Below are positions 33,776 through 43,199 of a stretch of 64,000 nt of DNA, one piece after another. The first letter of the stretch is position 1. Every line of letters begins with the position of its first letter. The DNA comes from Halioxenophilus aromaticivorans (GTDB taxonomy: Bacteria > Pseudomonadota > Gammaproteobacteria > Pseudomonadales > Cellvibrionaceae). Below the pieces are notes generated by a model. It worked only from the letters and a program-made list of their open reading frames with translations. It did no database searches and was not told the DNA's origin. The position numbers and the translations under genes are program-made. The DNA lies in assembly GCF_042850945.1 (NCBI RefSeq), contig NZ_AP031496.1:2046001-2110000 (forward strand), written 5' to 3'.

Positions 33776-34744
33776 TTATTGGCCCTTCCAATTTTGCATA
33801 GCGGCTAAGCGGAAAAAATACCCGCGATAGCTCATCACGATATGGTCTTTGTCGACTTTTTCTAAGTACAGCTCATCGGCGAGTTTTTCTCCGGCTTTTA
33901 GCTTGTAATCATTTAAAATTGCAAACCCGGCTTTGTTTTCTCCGGCGTACACGTGGGCAACGTAACGAATGGCGGGGATTTCGCTTTTAACGCTGTCCGG
34001 TAATTGATCTATGGACATAAATCCGCCTTCAACCACGCCGCCAGCTTGGCTGTTGCTTGCTTCGCTGGTTGTTTCTTCTTGCACGCTGGGTTGGGTTTGA
34101 GCAGGGGCAATGGTGCCTGCGGTCACCACCGGTTCTACTATCGTTCCCGGCTGAGGCTTGGCGGCGGGTTGGGGTTGCGCGGACGGTTGTGCCTGTGCGG
34201 CTGATTGTTTCGGTTGCGTAGGCGGCGCTACAGCCTCGGGTTGGCCATCGTCGGTGAGCTGGTATTGATTGTCGTCGGCGTAAACGTACTCCGGCTCTGC
34301 CGCCGGCGGATTGCTGTACAGATCGGCGATTTTAGGGTCTAGGGGTTTTGGTTCTGGTTCTTTAAAAGTCGGTTTGTCTTGAAAGGCGGCAGACGTAGGT
34401 TGATTCTGCGCTTGTTCGCCGCCAGATTGATTGTTGCCGGGCTGATTGTCGATAGGTTGGTTAAGAGTCGGTGTGGCTTCGGCTTGATTGGCCTGGGCGG
34501 CGCTGACCTTGGCGCTGGCCGGCGGTGTATAACCCGCAGACTCAGGTTTTTGTAGCCACTGAAACACCAAATAAGCCACTACCACCGCTATTAAAACCGC
34601 TAGCAAACCCACCAGCCACCACATCAATTTTGGCTTTTTAATTGGCGCTAAGGACTGTGCGTCGTATTGGTTGGCTAGCGACGGCGCCTGTTGGTTTTGC
34701 CGATCTTGCTCAGATTTTTGCAAGGCATCTAGGATGTAAGACAT
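33776..34744 (-). CDS. gspB: General secretion pathway protein GspB/ExeB
   Basis: A 322-residue bitopic inner-membrane protein. It starts with the diagnostic MSYILDALQKSEQDRQNQQA, has one transmembrane helix (LMWWLVGLLAVLIAVVVAYL, about residues 40-60), then a long Pro/Gln/Ala-rich periplasmic linker (about 70-225) and the conserved C-terminal GspB domain (IDQLPDSVKSEIPAIRYVAH; YKLKAGEKL; YFFRLAAM). It works with GspA to open peptidoglycan for assembly of the type II secretion secretin. The gene follows gspA by 5 bp. No other gsp genes are in the window. Confidence 0.93.
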   Translation of the reverse strand: MSYILDALQKSEQDRQNQQAPSLANQYDAQSLAPIKKPKLMWWLVGLLAVLIAVVVAYLVFQWLQKPESAGYTPPASAKVSAAQANQAEATPTLNQPIDNQPGNNQSGGEQAQNQPTSAAFQDKPTFKEPEPKPLDPKIADLYSNPPAAEPEYVYADDNQYQLTDDGQPEAVAPPTQPKQSAAQAQPSAQPQPAAKPQPGTIVEPVVTAGTIAPAQTQPSVQEETTSEASNSQAGGVVEGGFMSIDQLPDSVKSEIPAIRYVAHVYAGENKAGFAILNDYKLKAGEKLADELYLEKVDKDHIVMSYRGYFFRLAAMQNWKGQ

Positions 34745-34749
34745 AGTGA

Positions 34750-36411
34750 CTACTGGCCGCTACTGGTGGACGAGAGTTTGAAATCCACGCCCAGTTTATC
34801 GTTCATTTTTAACACGGTATTTAAATCGATAACGCCGTTAGCGGGGATACCGGTGTTGGATTGGAAAAACATAACGCGTCTTTCGAGTGCTTGGTTGTAT
34901 TCGAATTGTGCCAAGGGCTGGGTTTGTTTATCCATTTTGGCAAAACTGTTGGCCAGCCAGCGCACGAAAGGCGAACGGTCGCCGGGTTTCAGCAGGGGGG
35001 CGTAGCTGCTGGGTGGTTGCCACAGCAATTCTGTTTGCCCAGACCAGTATTGGCCCAACTGAAACATCTGCCAAGTGTGTTGGGTGCCATCCGGTGTAAC
35101 CACCTCCAGTTGGTTGGGGCCTCGGGTGCCGGTCACGGCTAGGTAGCGCTGTTGCTCGTCGATGTCTAAGCGCAAAACGCCGGGCCGGTTGTAGTGGGTA
35201 AAATCCTGCCAGCTGCGGAACTCTTCGGTTTGGCAGAGTACGCCAAAGCTTTTTAACTGTCGGCAGGGTTGGTCGAAATTACCCGTGAATACACTTAACG
35301 CTTGCTGTAGCGCATTGATGGCGTCTTTCTTTTGGCCAAAACTGGTGCGGTAAATCTCTTCTTCGGTGGTGGCCGGTGCCGCTGGTGGTTCAGCTACTGC
35401 GCTGGCCGCTGTATCACCGGCTGAGGTGCTGCCACGCAGAATTTGCCCGGGTTCGGTGAGTGCGATTTCGGCCGATTGTGGGTCGGTGTCGCTACCGCCG
35501 ATTTGCGTCAGTAATAGCCCGCCAAGCAGCAAGATTAACAACAGTGTTAAGCCTGTGGCGATTTTGATGGGTAACTGGTTATCACCGCTGCCGCTGGGTT
35601 GATGGCTGGATTCGGAAATGGCCGCCCTAGCAATTTCTGTATCCACCATGGGGCGGTTGTGGGTATAGGCTCCGAGTAGGGCACGGTCGCAAATCACATT
35701 AATTAAACGCGGAATACCATCGCTGGCGCGGTGAATCATTTTAACCGCAGATTGGTTAAACAGGGTTTGGCTGGCTGGCATGCCGGCAACCATTAGCCGG
35801 TGGCGTATATAGGCCTGGGCTTCCACCAGGGTGAGTGGCTCAATATGAAAACGAGCGGTGATGCGTTGTGCTAGCTGGCGTAACTCCGGCTTGGCCAGTA
35901 GCTCGTTGAGTTCCGGTTGACCAATAAAAACAATCTGCAGCAGTTTCTTTTCATCGGTTTCTAGATTGGTTAGTAAACGGATTTGCTCCATTACTTTGTA
36001 ATCTAGGTGCTGGGCTTCATCGATAATAAGAACGGTGTTGCGGCCCTGGGCGTGGTTGTCGAGTAAAAATTGATGCAGCCGGTCGGACAGTTCTTTCAGG
36101 CTATTGGCGTCCTTTATATCGGTGACTTTTAGCTCGTCGCAGATGGTGGCCAGTAGCTCTATGGAAGACAGCGTTGGGTTGAGTATGTAGGCGAGATCGG
36201 TGTTTTGCGGCAGTTGCTTAAGCAACGCTCGGCTCACCGTCGTTTTACCGGTGCCCACTTCACCCGTAAGTAAAACGAAGCCCCCTCCATGGTTGACGCC
36301 GTACAATAGATGAGCCAAGGCCTCTTTATGGCGGCGGCTCATAAACAAGTAAACGGGGTTGGGAGCAATCGAAAATGGCGCTTCGTTTAGGCCAAAATAC
36401 TGATGGTACAT
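34750..36411 (-). CDS. gspA: General secretion pathway ATPase GspA/ExeA
   Basis: A 553-residue protein. The AAA domain begins YFGLNEAPFSIAPNPVYLFM and contains LLTGEVGTGKTTVSRALL (Walker A) and NTVLIIDEAQHLD (Walker B), followed by QIVFIGQPEL and IPRLINVICDRALLGAY. A transmembrane helix lies near residue 285-303 (GLTLLLILLLGGLLLTQIGG). The periplasmic part ends with a peptidoglycan-binding domain (QALERRVMFFQSNTGIPANG, then VIDLNTVLKMN). It should energise secretin insertion with GspB. ATG start, at the head of the gspAB pair. Confidence 0.93.
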   Translation of the reverse strand: MYHQYFGLNEAPFSIAPNPVYLFMSRRHKEALAHLLYGVNHGGGFVLLTGEVGTGKTTVSRALLKQLPQNTDLAYILNPTLSSIELLATICDELKVTDIKDANSLKELSDRLHQFLLDNHAQGRNTVLIIDEAQHLDYKVMEQIRLLTNLETDEKKLLQIVFIGQPELNELLAKPELRQLAQRITARFHIEPLTLVEAQAYIRHRLMVAGMPASQTLFNQSAVKMIHRASDGIPRLINVICDRALLGAYTHNRPMVDTEIARAAISESSHQPSGSGDNQLPIKIATGLTLLLILLLGGLLLTQIGGSDTDPQSAEIALTEPGQILRGSTSAGDTAASAVAEPPAAPATTEEEIYRTSFGQKKDAINALQQALSVFTGNFDQPCRQLKSFGVLCQTEEFRSWQDFTHYNRPGVLRLDIDEQQRYLAVTGTRGPNQLEVVTPDGTQHTWQMFQLGQYWSGQTELLWQPPSSYAPLLKPGDRSPFVRWLANSFAKMDKQTQPLAQFEYNQALERRVMFFQSNTGIPANGVIDLNTVLKMNDKLGVDFKLSSTSSGQ

Positions 36412-36548
36412 ATTGTAATGTCTGTCCTCTCCACTGGCGCAATGATTGTACCGATAAGCGCCAGCCGCGTCACACCTTGCAGCGCGGTTTTGCCCATTGT
36501 TTTGGGCCTGTTACACTTTTGGCTTGTTTATTCCCATGAGACCCGCCC

Positions 36549-36734
36549 GTGGCCGACATTCTTCCCTTCAAACGACCCAAACTCTCTGAAAAGCACAAGG
36601 GTAAATCCCTGTGCCGTAGTGGTTTTCATAAATGGAAGGTGGTCACCTCGAAACAGTTTGATGTTAAGCAGGGGCGATTGGTCACGGTATCGCGCTGTGA
36701 ACGCTGTGGTAAGGAGAAGGTGGAGCGGCTTTAG
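36549..36734 (+). CDS. Small conserved zinc-ribbon-like protein, 61 aa
   Basis: The GTG-started frame encodes MADILPFKRPKLSEKHKGKS, then a Cys/His part: LCRSGFHKWKV and SRCERCGKEKVERL. One CxxC pair (CERC) plus an upstream Cys and His could form a zinc site. I remember closely similar 60-residue proteins in Pseudomonas relatives, without known function. It is divergent from gspA and convergent with purN. The ribosome site is weak, but the match to the remembered family supports the frame. Confidence 0.7.
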   Translation: MADILPFKRPKLSEKHKGKSLCRSGFHKWKVVTSKQFDVKQGRLVTVSRCERCGKEKVERL

Positions 36735-36840
36735 CTTTAAAGACGTTACTTAAGAAGTTACAAATTTTACTACAGCGGGCGGCGTCTAAAAAGCGGCGCT
36801 CGTTTTTGTGCAACTCCCAAACGGGCTGCCGCTGATGAGG

Positions 36841-37503
36841 TTATTGTGGCCAATGGGCTCCCTGGGCGGGTAGGGGTTGGTCATCGAGGTGGGCTGTATC
36901 CTCCACCAGCGATAGGCGCCCCTGGGCAAACCATTGCACCACGGTGGGGTAGAGTTGGTGTTCTTGCACGAGCACTCGGCTGGCCAAAGCATCGGCGTCG
37001 TCATCGGCCTCAACCGGCACTATGGCCTGGGCAATCACTGGGCCACCATCGAGCTGAGCGGTTACAAAGTGCACGCTCACCCCGTGCTCTTGATCTCCGG
37101 CATCCAGGGCGCGCTGGTGAGTGTGTAGGCCAGGGTATTTAGGCAGCAAAGAAGGGTGAATATTTAAGGTGCGGCCCAGGTAATGTTCCGTGAACCCTGA
37201 CGTTAAAATGCGCATAAAACCAGCCAGCACCAGTAAATCTGGCTGGTAGGCATCGATGCATTGTATCAATGCTTGGTCGTAGCTCTCGCGGTCGGCGAAG
37301 TCCCGGTGGCTGAGGATTTGGGTGGCAATGCCAGCGTCGTTGGCACGAGTAAGGCCGAACGCGCTGGCTTTGTTGCTGATAACCGCAGCGATGTCGATAT
37401 CTAAGCTGCCGTTTTTCTGGCCGTCGATCAAAGCCTGTAAATTACTGCCGCTACCCGAAATTAACACCACCACTTGGCAGGGCTTGGAAGAGCTTTGCGC
37501 CAT
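36841..37503 (-). CDS. purN: Phosphoribosylglycinamide formyltransferase PurN
   Basis: A 220-residue formyltransferase for the third step of purine synthesis, using 10-formyl-tetrahydrofolate. Visible are VVLISGSGSNLQALIDG, the catalytic region LNIHPSLLPKYPGLHTHQRA (Asn and His), EHGVSVHFVTAQLDGGPVIA with the catalytic Asp, and AQAIVPVEADD. It lies 2 bp after purM on the same strand, a classical operon. Confidence 0.96.
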   Translation of the reverse strand: MAQSSSKPCQVVVLISGSGSNLQALIDGQKNGSLDIDIAAVISNKASAFGLTRANDAGIATQILSHRDFADRESYDQALIQCIDAYQPDLLVLAGFMRILTSGFTEHYLGRTLNIHPSLLPKYPGLHTHQRALDAGDQEHGVSVHFVTAQLDGGPVIAQAIVPVEADDDADALASRVLVQEHQLYPTVVQWFAQGRLSLVEDTAHLDDQPLPAQGAHWPQ

Positions 37504-37505
37504 GG

Positions 37506-38561
37506 TTAGGCTTGCCCACCGATGAATTGCACCGCATCTTCACCTTCAGCTTTGCTAGCGATCTCGCCAATCAGCCAGGCACTTTCGCCATCTTTCTTAA
37601 GCAGGGCCAGAGCTTCGTCAACATTGGCGGCCGGCAAAGCGATAACCATACCCACGCCGCAGTTAAAGGTGCGCATCATTTCGGATTCGGCCACGCCACC
37701 GTGCTCTTGCAGCCAGTTGAAGATGGCCGGCATCTGCCAGCTACTTTGATCGATAACCGCTTTGCAGTCGTCTGGCAGTACACGGGGAATGTTTTCCGTC
37801 AGGCCACCACCGGTGATGTGCGCCAAAGCATGTAGCGGTTGAGCCGCCATTAACTGCAGCAAGGATTTGACGTAAATTCGAGTCGGCTCTAGCAGGTGTG
37901 TGGCCAGCGGTTTGCCATCCAGCTCGGCGTTTAAGTCGGCCTTGGCGACGTCAATGATTTTACGAATCAGAGAGTAACCGTTGGAGTGGGGGCCGCTGGA
38001 GGCCAGTGCGATTAACGCGTCGCCAGGCTTCACCTGGCTGCCGTCTAGGATTTCTGACTTTTCCACAACGCCGACGCAAAAACCGGCCAGGTCGTAGTCT
38101 TCGCCTTCGTACATGCCTGGCATTTCCGCGGTTTCGCCACCCACCAGGGCACAACCGGCCAATTGGCAGCCTGCGCCAATGCCAGAAACCACATCGGCCG
38201 CTACGTCTACGTTCAGCTGGCCAGTGGCATAGTAGTCTAGGAAGAACAACGGCTCGGCGCCGGCAACTACCAGGTCGTTGACGCACATGGCAACTAGGTC
38301 GATGCCGATGGTTTCGTGTTGCTGTAAATCCATAGCCAGGCGTAATTTGGTGCCTACGCCATCGGTGCCAGAGACCAAAACAGGCTGTTTGTATTTGCTG
38401 GGGATTTCACACAGGGCTCCGAATCCGCCCAAGCCGCCAAGCACCTCAGGGCGAGTGGTTCTTTTCGCCACGCTTTTGATGCGATCGACCAGGGCATTAC
38501 CTGCGTCAATATCGACACCGGCATCTTTGTAACTCAGTGATGGCTTGTGTTCGTCGGTCAT
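37506..38561 (-). CDS. purM: Phosphoribosylaminoimidazole synthetase (AIRS) PurM
   Basis: A 351-residue ATP-dependent cyclo-ligase converting FGAM to AIR. Motifs: LSYKDAGVDIDAGNALVDRI, VSGTDGVGTKLRLA, IGIDLVAMCVNDLVVAGAEP, FLDYYATGQL, LVGGETAEMPGMY, ALASSGPHSNGYSLIRKI and HITGGGLTENIPRVLPD. Full length. First gene of purM-purN. No PurR-type operator was recognised upstream. Confidence 0.97.
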   Translation of the reverse strand: MTDEHKPSLSYKDAGVDIDAGNALVDRIKSVAKRTTRPEVLGGLGGFGALCEIPSKYKQPVLVSGTDGVGTKLRLAMDLQQHETIGIDLVAMCVNDLVVAGAEPLFFLDYYATGQLNVDVAADVVSGIGAGCQLAGCALVGGETAEMPGMYEGEDYDLAGFCVGVVEKSEILDGSQVKPGDALIALASSGPHSNGYSLIRKIIDVAKADLNAELDGKPLATHLLEPTRIYVKSLLQLMAAQPLHALAHITGGGLTENIPRVLPDDCKAVIDQSSWQMPAIFNWLQEHGGVAESEMMRTFNCGVGMVIALPAANVDEALALLKKDGESAWLIGEIASKAEGEDAVQFIGGQA

Positions 38562-38881
38562 GGAGATTGTCTGTTTCCCGTTGCTGTGTGTGGTTCTGAC
38601 AGGCAGCGTGAGCCGGCGTGTCGGCGCAGCTACCTTGTGGAAGGCGATACCGCCTAAAAAGGCCGGCTAGTCTACCAGCACCGGAGCCGGTTGACACTAG
38701 CAAGGCCATAAGGATGGCGTTAAAGCGTGTTCCGAACTGCCAGGCTATGATTAAAATGGCGGCCGAGCGAATAGGCCAACTGGTAAATTAACCGCTGACT
38801 GAGATTAGCGCACTTCTCAAAGCCAGGCCGCTGGTGTAGTGTTGCGCCGGAAAAATGGCGCTATATAGAGGGTTTTGGGGC
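38562..38881. other. Divergent intergenic region between purM and the DUF2066 gene
   Basis: 320 bp with promoters for both directions expected. A perfect TTGACA lies at 38691-38696 on the plus strand, but no good -10 stands 16-18 bp after it. No gene, riboswitch or terminator seen. Confidence 0.4.
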
Positions 38882-40072
38882 ATGGGAAAGATAAAATTTG
38901 GGGCTCTAGCAGTGATAGCCTGCTTGAGTGTTTGGTTGGCGGCCAGCCATGCCAGTGCCGAAACCCGGCTCGATCTTTACTCTGCAAAGGTTGAAATCGC
39001 AGACCGTACCGCAGCCACGCGTGGTCGAGTACTCAGCCAAGCGCTGGCTCAGGTTCTTGTGAAAGTCACCGGCAGCCGTTTGTATTTAGAAAACCCACTG
39101 GTGGTAGAAGCCCTAGAACAAAGCAGCCGCTATTTGCAGGCTTACAGTTACACCACGCTGCCGCCGAATATCACCTACCTACAGGCGCGTTTTGGTCCTT
39201 CCACCATCAATAATTTGCTAAGCGAAGCCGACATTCCGGTTTGGCCTGCTAACCGGCCAGAGGTTTTGGTGTGGTTAGTGATGAAAGATTATCAAACCGG
39301 CACTGCGCTGATTACTCCCGAAAGCTTCACTGACCCTGAGTCCCCGCTGGCGATGTTGCAGCAGTTGCAGGAGTCAGCTACTGCCGTAGGCCTACCTATT
39401 GCGTTGCCCACACGGGAATTTACAGCCTCAGACGATTCCGCTGCTGGCACCGGTGATAACTCGGATATTGTCCGAGATCCCCAGTCCAAAACGGAGATAG
39501 GGGCAGACGAACAGAGTGAGGTAGAGTCCTTTGCTACCGGTATTTCGGCGCGAACCCTTTGGGCGTTGGATATGCCAGCCATTGAGCAGGTATCCCAGGG
39601 CTACGGTGCCGACAGCATTCTTGTTGGACGGGTGGCTAAAACGTCTTCTGGCAGTTGGCGAATTGGCTGGCGCTACCAGCAAGGCAGTCGTAGTGAGGTG
39701 TTTGACAGCAGCGATTTGCAATTTGATGTGGCACTGGCCGACGGCCTGTCGGAAGTGACCCGCTATTTGTCTTCCATCTATTCCGTCTCAGCCAGCCGCG
39801 CCGACGGCGAGCCAACGCCGGCCATCATTACCGGCATCGACAGTTTTAAATCCTACGCCAATGCGGTGAATTACCTTGATGGTTTGGCGGCCTTGAGCCA
39901 TTACGACATTCAAGCGGTGGACGGCGACACTTTGGTATTAACGTTTTACATCAACGGTGACTATCGTAGTCTGACCACGGCCTTGGCCTTGGATCGTCAA
40001 CTGCAACCCGTAGCCAACGATACCGCCGTCGCCACGGCGCCTGCGGTGCAATTATTGTGGGTGGGTGACTAG
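38882..40072 (+). CDS. DUF2066 exported protein
   Basis: The ATG at 38882 (nine codons into the frame) starts a typical signal peptide (MGKIKFGALAVIACLSVWLA, cleavage after SHASA) and has GAGG upstream, giving 396 residues. The mature protein shows the DUF2066 pattern: LYSAKVEIADRTAATRGRVL, QALAQVLVKVTGSR, YLQARFGPSTINNLL and the later DSILVGRVAKTSSGSWRIGW block. Function unknown; it probably acts in the periplasm. Its conserved position next to hda and purMN is shared with Pseudomonas, as I recall. Confidence 0.88.
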   Translation: MGKIKFGALAVIACLSVWLAASHASAETRLDLYSAKVEIADRTAATRGRVLSQALAQVLVKVTGSRLYLENPLVVEALEQSSRYLQAYSYTTLPPNITYLQARFGPSTINNLLSEADIPVWPANRPEVLVWLVMKDYQTGTALITPESFTDPESPLAMLQQLQESATAVGLPIALPTREFTASDDSAAGTGDNSDIVRDPQSKTEIGADEQSEVESFATGISARTLWALDMPAIEQVSQGYGADSILVGRVAKTSSGSWRIGWRYQQGSRSEVFDSSDLQFDVALADGLSEVTRYLSSIYSVSASRADGEPTPAIITGIDSFKSYANAVNYLDGLAALSHYDIQAVDGDTLVLTFYINGDYRSLTTALALDRQLQPVANDTAVATAPAVQLLWVGD

Positions 40073-40118
40073 TGCAGTTGGTTGTAGCCATGCGGCGGTT
40101 TTGGGGGGAGAAAGCGGT

Positions 40119-40829
40119 TTGACGTCCAACACTCCCGGCCAACAGCTGGCGCTACCGGTTAATCTTGAGGTGGAGCCTAGCTTCGCAAATTATTACCTGC
40201 CAGAGGATTCCCCCAATCTGCAAGCTACCCGCTGTTTGTATCAAATGGCCTGCGGCAACGGTGAGGTGGTGGCCTTTATTTGGGGCGGCGCCGGCGTTGG
40301 CCTAAGCCATTTGCTGCAGGCCTGCGCCAGCCACGCCAGCGCAACTGGGGTAGCAGCCCACTATGCGAGTTTGGCGGGTGGATTGGCCCCGTCGGAGTTA
40401 AACGAACTGAACCCGACGGCTTTACTGTGCATTGATGACGTCGATGTGGTGGCGGGTAAGCCCGAGTGGGAGCGCGCGGTGTTCCACGCATTTAATCGCA
40501 TTAAGGATCAGGGCGGACGCATCATTTTTGCTAGCCATACCCCGCCCAACACCCTGGCTGTTGGGTTGCCAGATTTGCTCAGCCGCCTGCTGTGGGGGCC
40601 GGTTTATCAATTAGTCCCCCTGGACGACGCCGCCAAGGTGCGAGCACTGCAATTGCAGGCCCACAGCTTGGGTATGCAAATTGGCGAGGACGTTGCGCAA
40701 TACGTGGTTAACCATAGCCCGCGGGGGTTGGCCAGTTTGTTTGCGGTTCTGGCGCGCTTGGATCAAGAAACCTTGGTATCAAAGCGCCGGTTGACCATTC
40801 CTTTTATCAAGCAGGTGCTAGAGCTTTAG
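40119..40829 (+). CDS. hda: DnaA regulatory inactivator Hda
   Basis: A DnaA-like AAA protein that, with the DNA sliding clamp, stimulates DnaA-ATP hydrolysis after initiation. The frame opens at GTG 40065, but TTG 40119 follows GGGGGAG at good spacing and gives 236 residues beginning TSNTPGQQLALPVNLEVEPS; QLALPVNL is the clamp-binding N-terminus normal for Hda, so this start is chosen. Other motifs: FIWGGAGVGLSHLLQA (Walker A-like), LLCIDDVDVVAG, FHAFNRIKDQGGRIIFASHT and LLSRLLWGPVYQL. Confidence 0.92.
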   Translation: MTSNTPGQQLALPVNLEVEPSFANYYLPEDSPNLQATRCLYQMACGNGEVVAFIWGGAGVGLSHLLQACASHASATGVAAHYASLAGGLAPSELNELNPTALLCIDDVDVVAGKPEWERAVFHAFNRIKDQGGRIIFASHTPPNTLAVGLPDLLSRLLWGPVYQLVPLDDAAKVRALQLQAHSLGMQIGEDVAQYVVNHSPRGLASLFAVLARLDQETLVSKRRLTIPFIKQVLEL

Positions 40830-40868
40830 CGTTAATGGTTGCTTGTATTTCTTATGTGAGGAGTCTGT

Positions 40869-41198
40869 GTGGGCTTCGTTTATCTGGCGGTAGCCATTGT
40901 GGCGGAAGTGATTGCCACGGCAGCACTAAAGGCGTCTGATCAATTCTCCAAGCCGTGGCCCAGCACGTTAGTGGTGGTGGGCTATGGCGTGGCCTTTTAT
41001 TGCTTATCTCTAACCTTGAAGACCGTACCCATAGGCGTTGCCTACGCGATCTGGTCGGGTATGGGCATTGTGTTAATTGCTGCGGTGGGCTTTTTGGTAT
41101 TTGGGCAGAAGCCCGATCTGGCGACGTTAATCGGCATGGCGCTGATCATCGCTGGGGTGGTGGTGATGAATGTGTTTTCGAAGTCTTCCGGCCACTGA
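40869..41198 (+). CDS. Small multidrug resistance (SMR) transporter, EmrE/Gdx superfamily
   Basis: A 109-residue four-helix inner-membrane protein starting at GTG. The first helix VYLAVAIVAEVIATAALKAS carries the essential Glu (near residue 13), followed by Lys-Ser. TVPIGVAYAIWSGMGIVLIA is the family hallmark, with the last helix IGMALIIAGVVVMNVFS. EmrE-like members export quaternary ammonium and other cations against protons. Sequence alone leans to the EmrE (Qac) type, not the guanidinium exporters. 39 bp after hda. Confidence 0.92.
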   Translation: MGFVYLAVAIVAEVIATAALKASDQFSKPWPSTLVVVGYGVAFYCLSLTLKTVPIGVAYAIWSGMGIVLIAAVGFLVFGQKPDLATLIGMALIIAGVVVMNVFSKSSGH

Positions 41199-41222
41199 TG
41201 CAGTAGCCGAAAAGAGCGTGAG

Positions 41223-43079
41223 CTAGGGCGTAACACAGGTGGCACACAGGGCGTAAAAGCCGCGTGGGTCGTCCAGTTTGTCCAATGCTAACCAGGGCTC
41301 CAGCACGCGCTGCACGTGGGCCATAAAACTTGGTGAGAGGGTACTCTGGGTGGCTAACCCCAAGGCGCTTTTCACGCTGTGGGTGACGGTGGCTTTGTTA
41401 ATTTCGGCCACCAGCTGTTCCACCGGCGTAAGTGGCTTTTTAATGGCCTCTATGTCGTAGTCATCCAGGCCCGCCATTTCTGCGGCGCGGCCGATAACGT
41501 CATCCAGGTTACCCAAATTATCCACCAAGCCCAGCTCCAAGGCTTTGCTGCCACTCCATACGCGCCCCTGGGCAATACGATCCACCGCTTCGGGTGACGT
41601 GTCGCGAGCTTGGGAGACGATGTCCAAAAACACCCGATACATGTGATTGATGCTTTGCTGCACCAGAGACTGGGTCATCGGCGATAGCTCGCGATCGATG
41701 CGCATGGCGCCGGCCAAGTCCGTGGTGGATAAACCGTCGGTGTGAATGCCGACCTTTTCTAAGCTCTGTTCTACCGTGGGGAAAGCGGCAAACACGCCGA
41801 TTGAGCCTGTGATGGTGGTGGGGGTGGCCCAGATTTCATCACCGGCGGTGGCCATCCAGTAGCCCCCGGAGGCTGCTACGCTGCCCATGGATATGGCGAT
41901 GGGTATATCGCGGCTACGGCGCAGCTCCAACAATCCCTGGCGGATGGCTTCACTGGCGTTAACACCGCCGCCGCCACTGTCGATGCGCACTACCAAGGCT
42001 TTGACGGCTTTGTCGTCTTGCACTTGTTCCAGCTGTTGTAGAAAGCTTTGATCACCGATTTCGCCATTGGGCCGATCACCCTGAGCAATGGTGCCGCGAG
42101 CGGTGATCACCGCAACCTTGGCCTTGGTGCCCGGAATAAATCCGGCCCGGCGAATGGATAGGTAATTGGCGTGATCCACCGCGTATTCTTGGTCTTTGCC
42201 CAGCTTGGGCTCAATAAACGCACGCCACTGGGCGCTGGTGGTGAGCTCATCCACGAGGCCCGCGTCCAATGCCAGGCGACCAAAATCACCCTGGTATTCC
42301 TGCAGCGACTTATCCATGGTGTTGATAAAATCATTTAGCGCGCCGGCGGGTAGTTGGCGTAATTCTTCAATGCGAGAGGCGTAAACACCCCACAACTCGT
42401 TAAGCCAAAGTTGGTTGTTTTCTTTTGCCTCCTGGGACATGTCGTTGCGCATAAAGGGCTCCATGGCGGATTTAAAATCACCGGCGCGGAACACGTGCAT
42501 ATTCACTGATAGCTTATCCAGTGCCTCTTTGAAGTAGTTGCGATAGCTAGCAAAGCCGGTAACCAATACGCTGCCAAGCGGATCCATGCGCACTTCATTC
42601 GCGTGAGCAGCGAGGTAGTATTGTTCCTGTGAAAGATTGGTGCCATAGGCGTAGATGGGCTTTTCTGTGGCGCGGAAGCGATCCAGCGCCTGGCCAATCT
42701 CCTCCAGTTTACTGATGCCACCTCCGGCCAGTTCATCCAGTTTCAGCACCATGGCGCTGATATTATCGTCCGCCGCCGCCAGATCTATGGCATCCACCAA
42801 GTCCGATACTAAGGTCTCGGCGTTTTCGGCTTGCTGGCCGCCGAGCAGCTGGGTCATTGGGTCTATGTAGGTGTATTGGTCCACCAGAAGGCCCGATGGT
42901 GCCAACACCAGCAGGCTTTCGTTGCTGATTTGTAGCGGCTTTTTGGGCCAAAGCGCGGTGACAATGATAACCAGCAGCAGTAAAAACAGCAGATTAAAAA
43001 AGGCCACGCGCAGCCAGGTTACGGTGCGCCAAATGCCGCCAAAGAAACGGCGAAAGAGTCCGGGGGAGCTTGCGCTCAT
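41223..43079 (-). CDS. sppA: Signal peptide peptidase SppA, 67-kDa type
   Basis: A 618-residue double-domain SppA anchored by an N-terminal helix (FNLLFLLLLVIIVTALWP, about 28-45). The general-base Lys lies in FRAGDFKSAMEPFMRNDMS (first repeat), and the nucleophile Ser in SMGSVAASGGYWMATAGDEI (second repeat), followed by WATPTTITGSIGVFAAFPTV. It degrades leftover signal peptides in the inner membrane. AGGAAAA precedes the ATG. Confidence 0.95.
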   Translation of the reverse strand: MSASSPGLFRRFFGGIWRTVTWLRVAFFNLLFLLLLVIIVTALWPKKPLQISNESLLVLAPSGLLVDQYTYIDPMTQLLGGQQAENAETLVSDLVDAIDLAAADDNISAMVLKLDELAGGGISKLEEIGQALDRFRATEKPIYAYGTNLSQEQYYLAAHANEVRMDPLGSVLVTGFASYRNYFKEALDKLSVNMHVFRAGDFKSAMEPFMRNDMSQEAKENNQLWLNELWGVYASRIEELRQLPAGALNDFINTMDKSLQEYQGDFGRLALDAGLVDELTTSAQWRAFIEPKLGKDQEYAVDHANYLSIRRAGFIPGTKAKVAVITARGTIAQGDRPNGEIGDQSFLQQLEQVQDDKAVKALVVRIDSGGGGVNASEAIRQGLLELRRSRDIPIAISMGSVAASGGYWMATAGDEIWATPTTITGSIGVFAAFPTVEQSLEKVGIHTDGLSTTDLAGAMRIDRELSPMTQSLVQQSINHMYRVFLDIVSQARDTSPEAVDRIAQGRVWSGSKALELGLVDNLGNLDDVIGRAAEMAGLDDYDIEAIKKPLTPVEQLVAEINKATVTHSVKSALGLATQSTLSPSFMAHVQRVLEPWLALDKLDDPRGFYALCATCVTP

Positions 43080-43199
43080 AGGGTTTTCCTTTTGCTGATC
43101 TCAATATTGGGCGGATTGGTGTTTCCCGGCCAAAAGTAATTTGTGCACATGATAGTGCTTCAGTCTGAAATGGTTGGATGCCGATCTTCGCTTAACCGT

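Noticed and set aside
38006..38281. Arg/Pro-rich frames on both strands within purM
   Set aside because: Shadows of a conserved gene with extreme composition.
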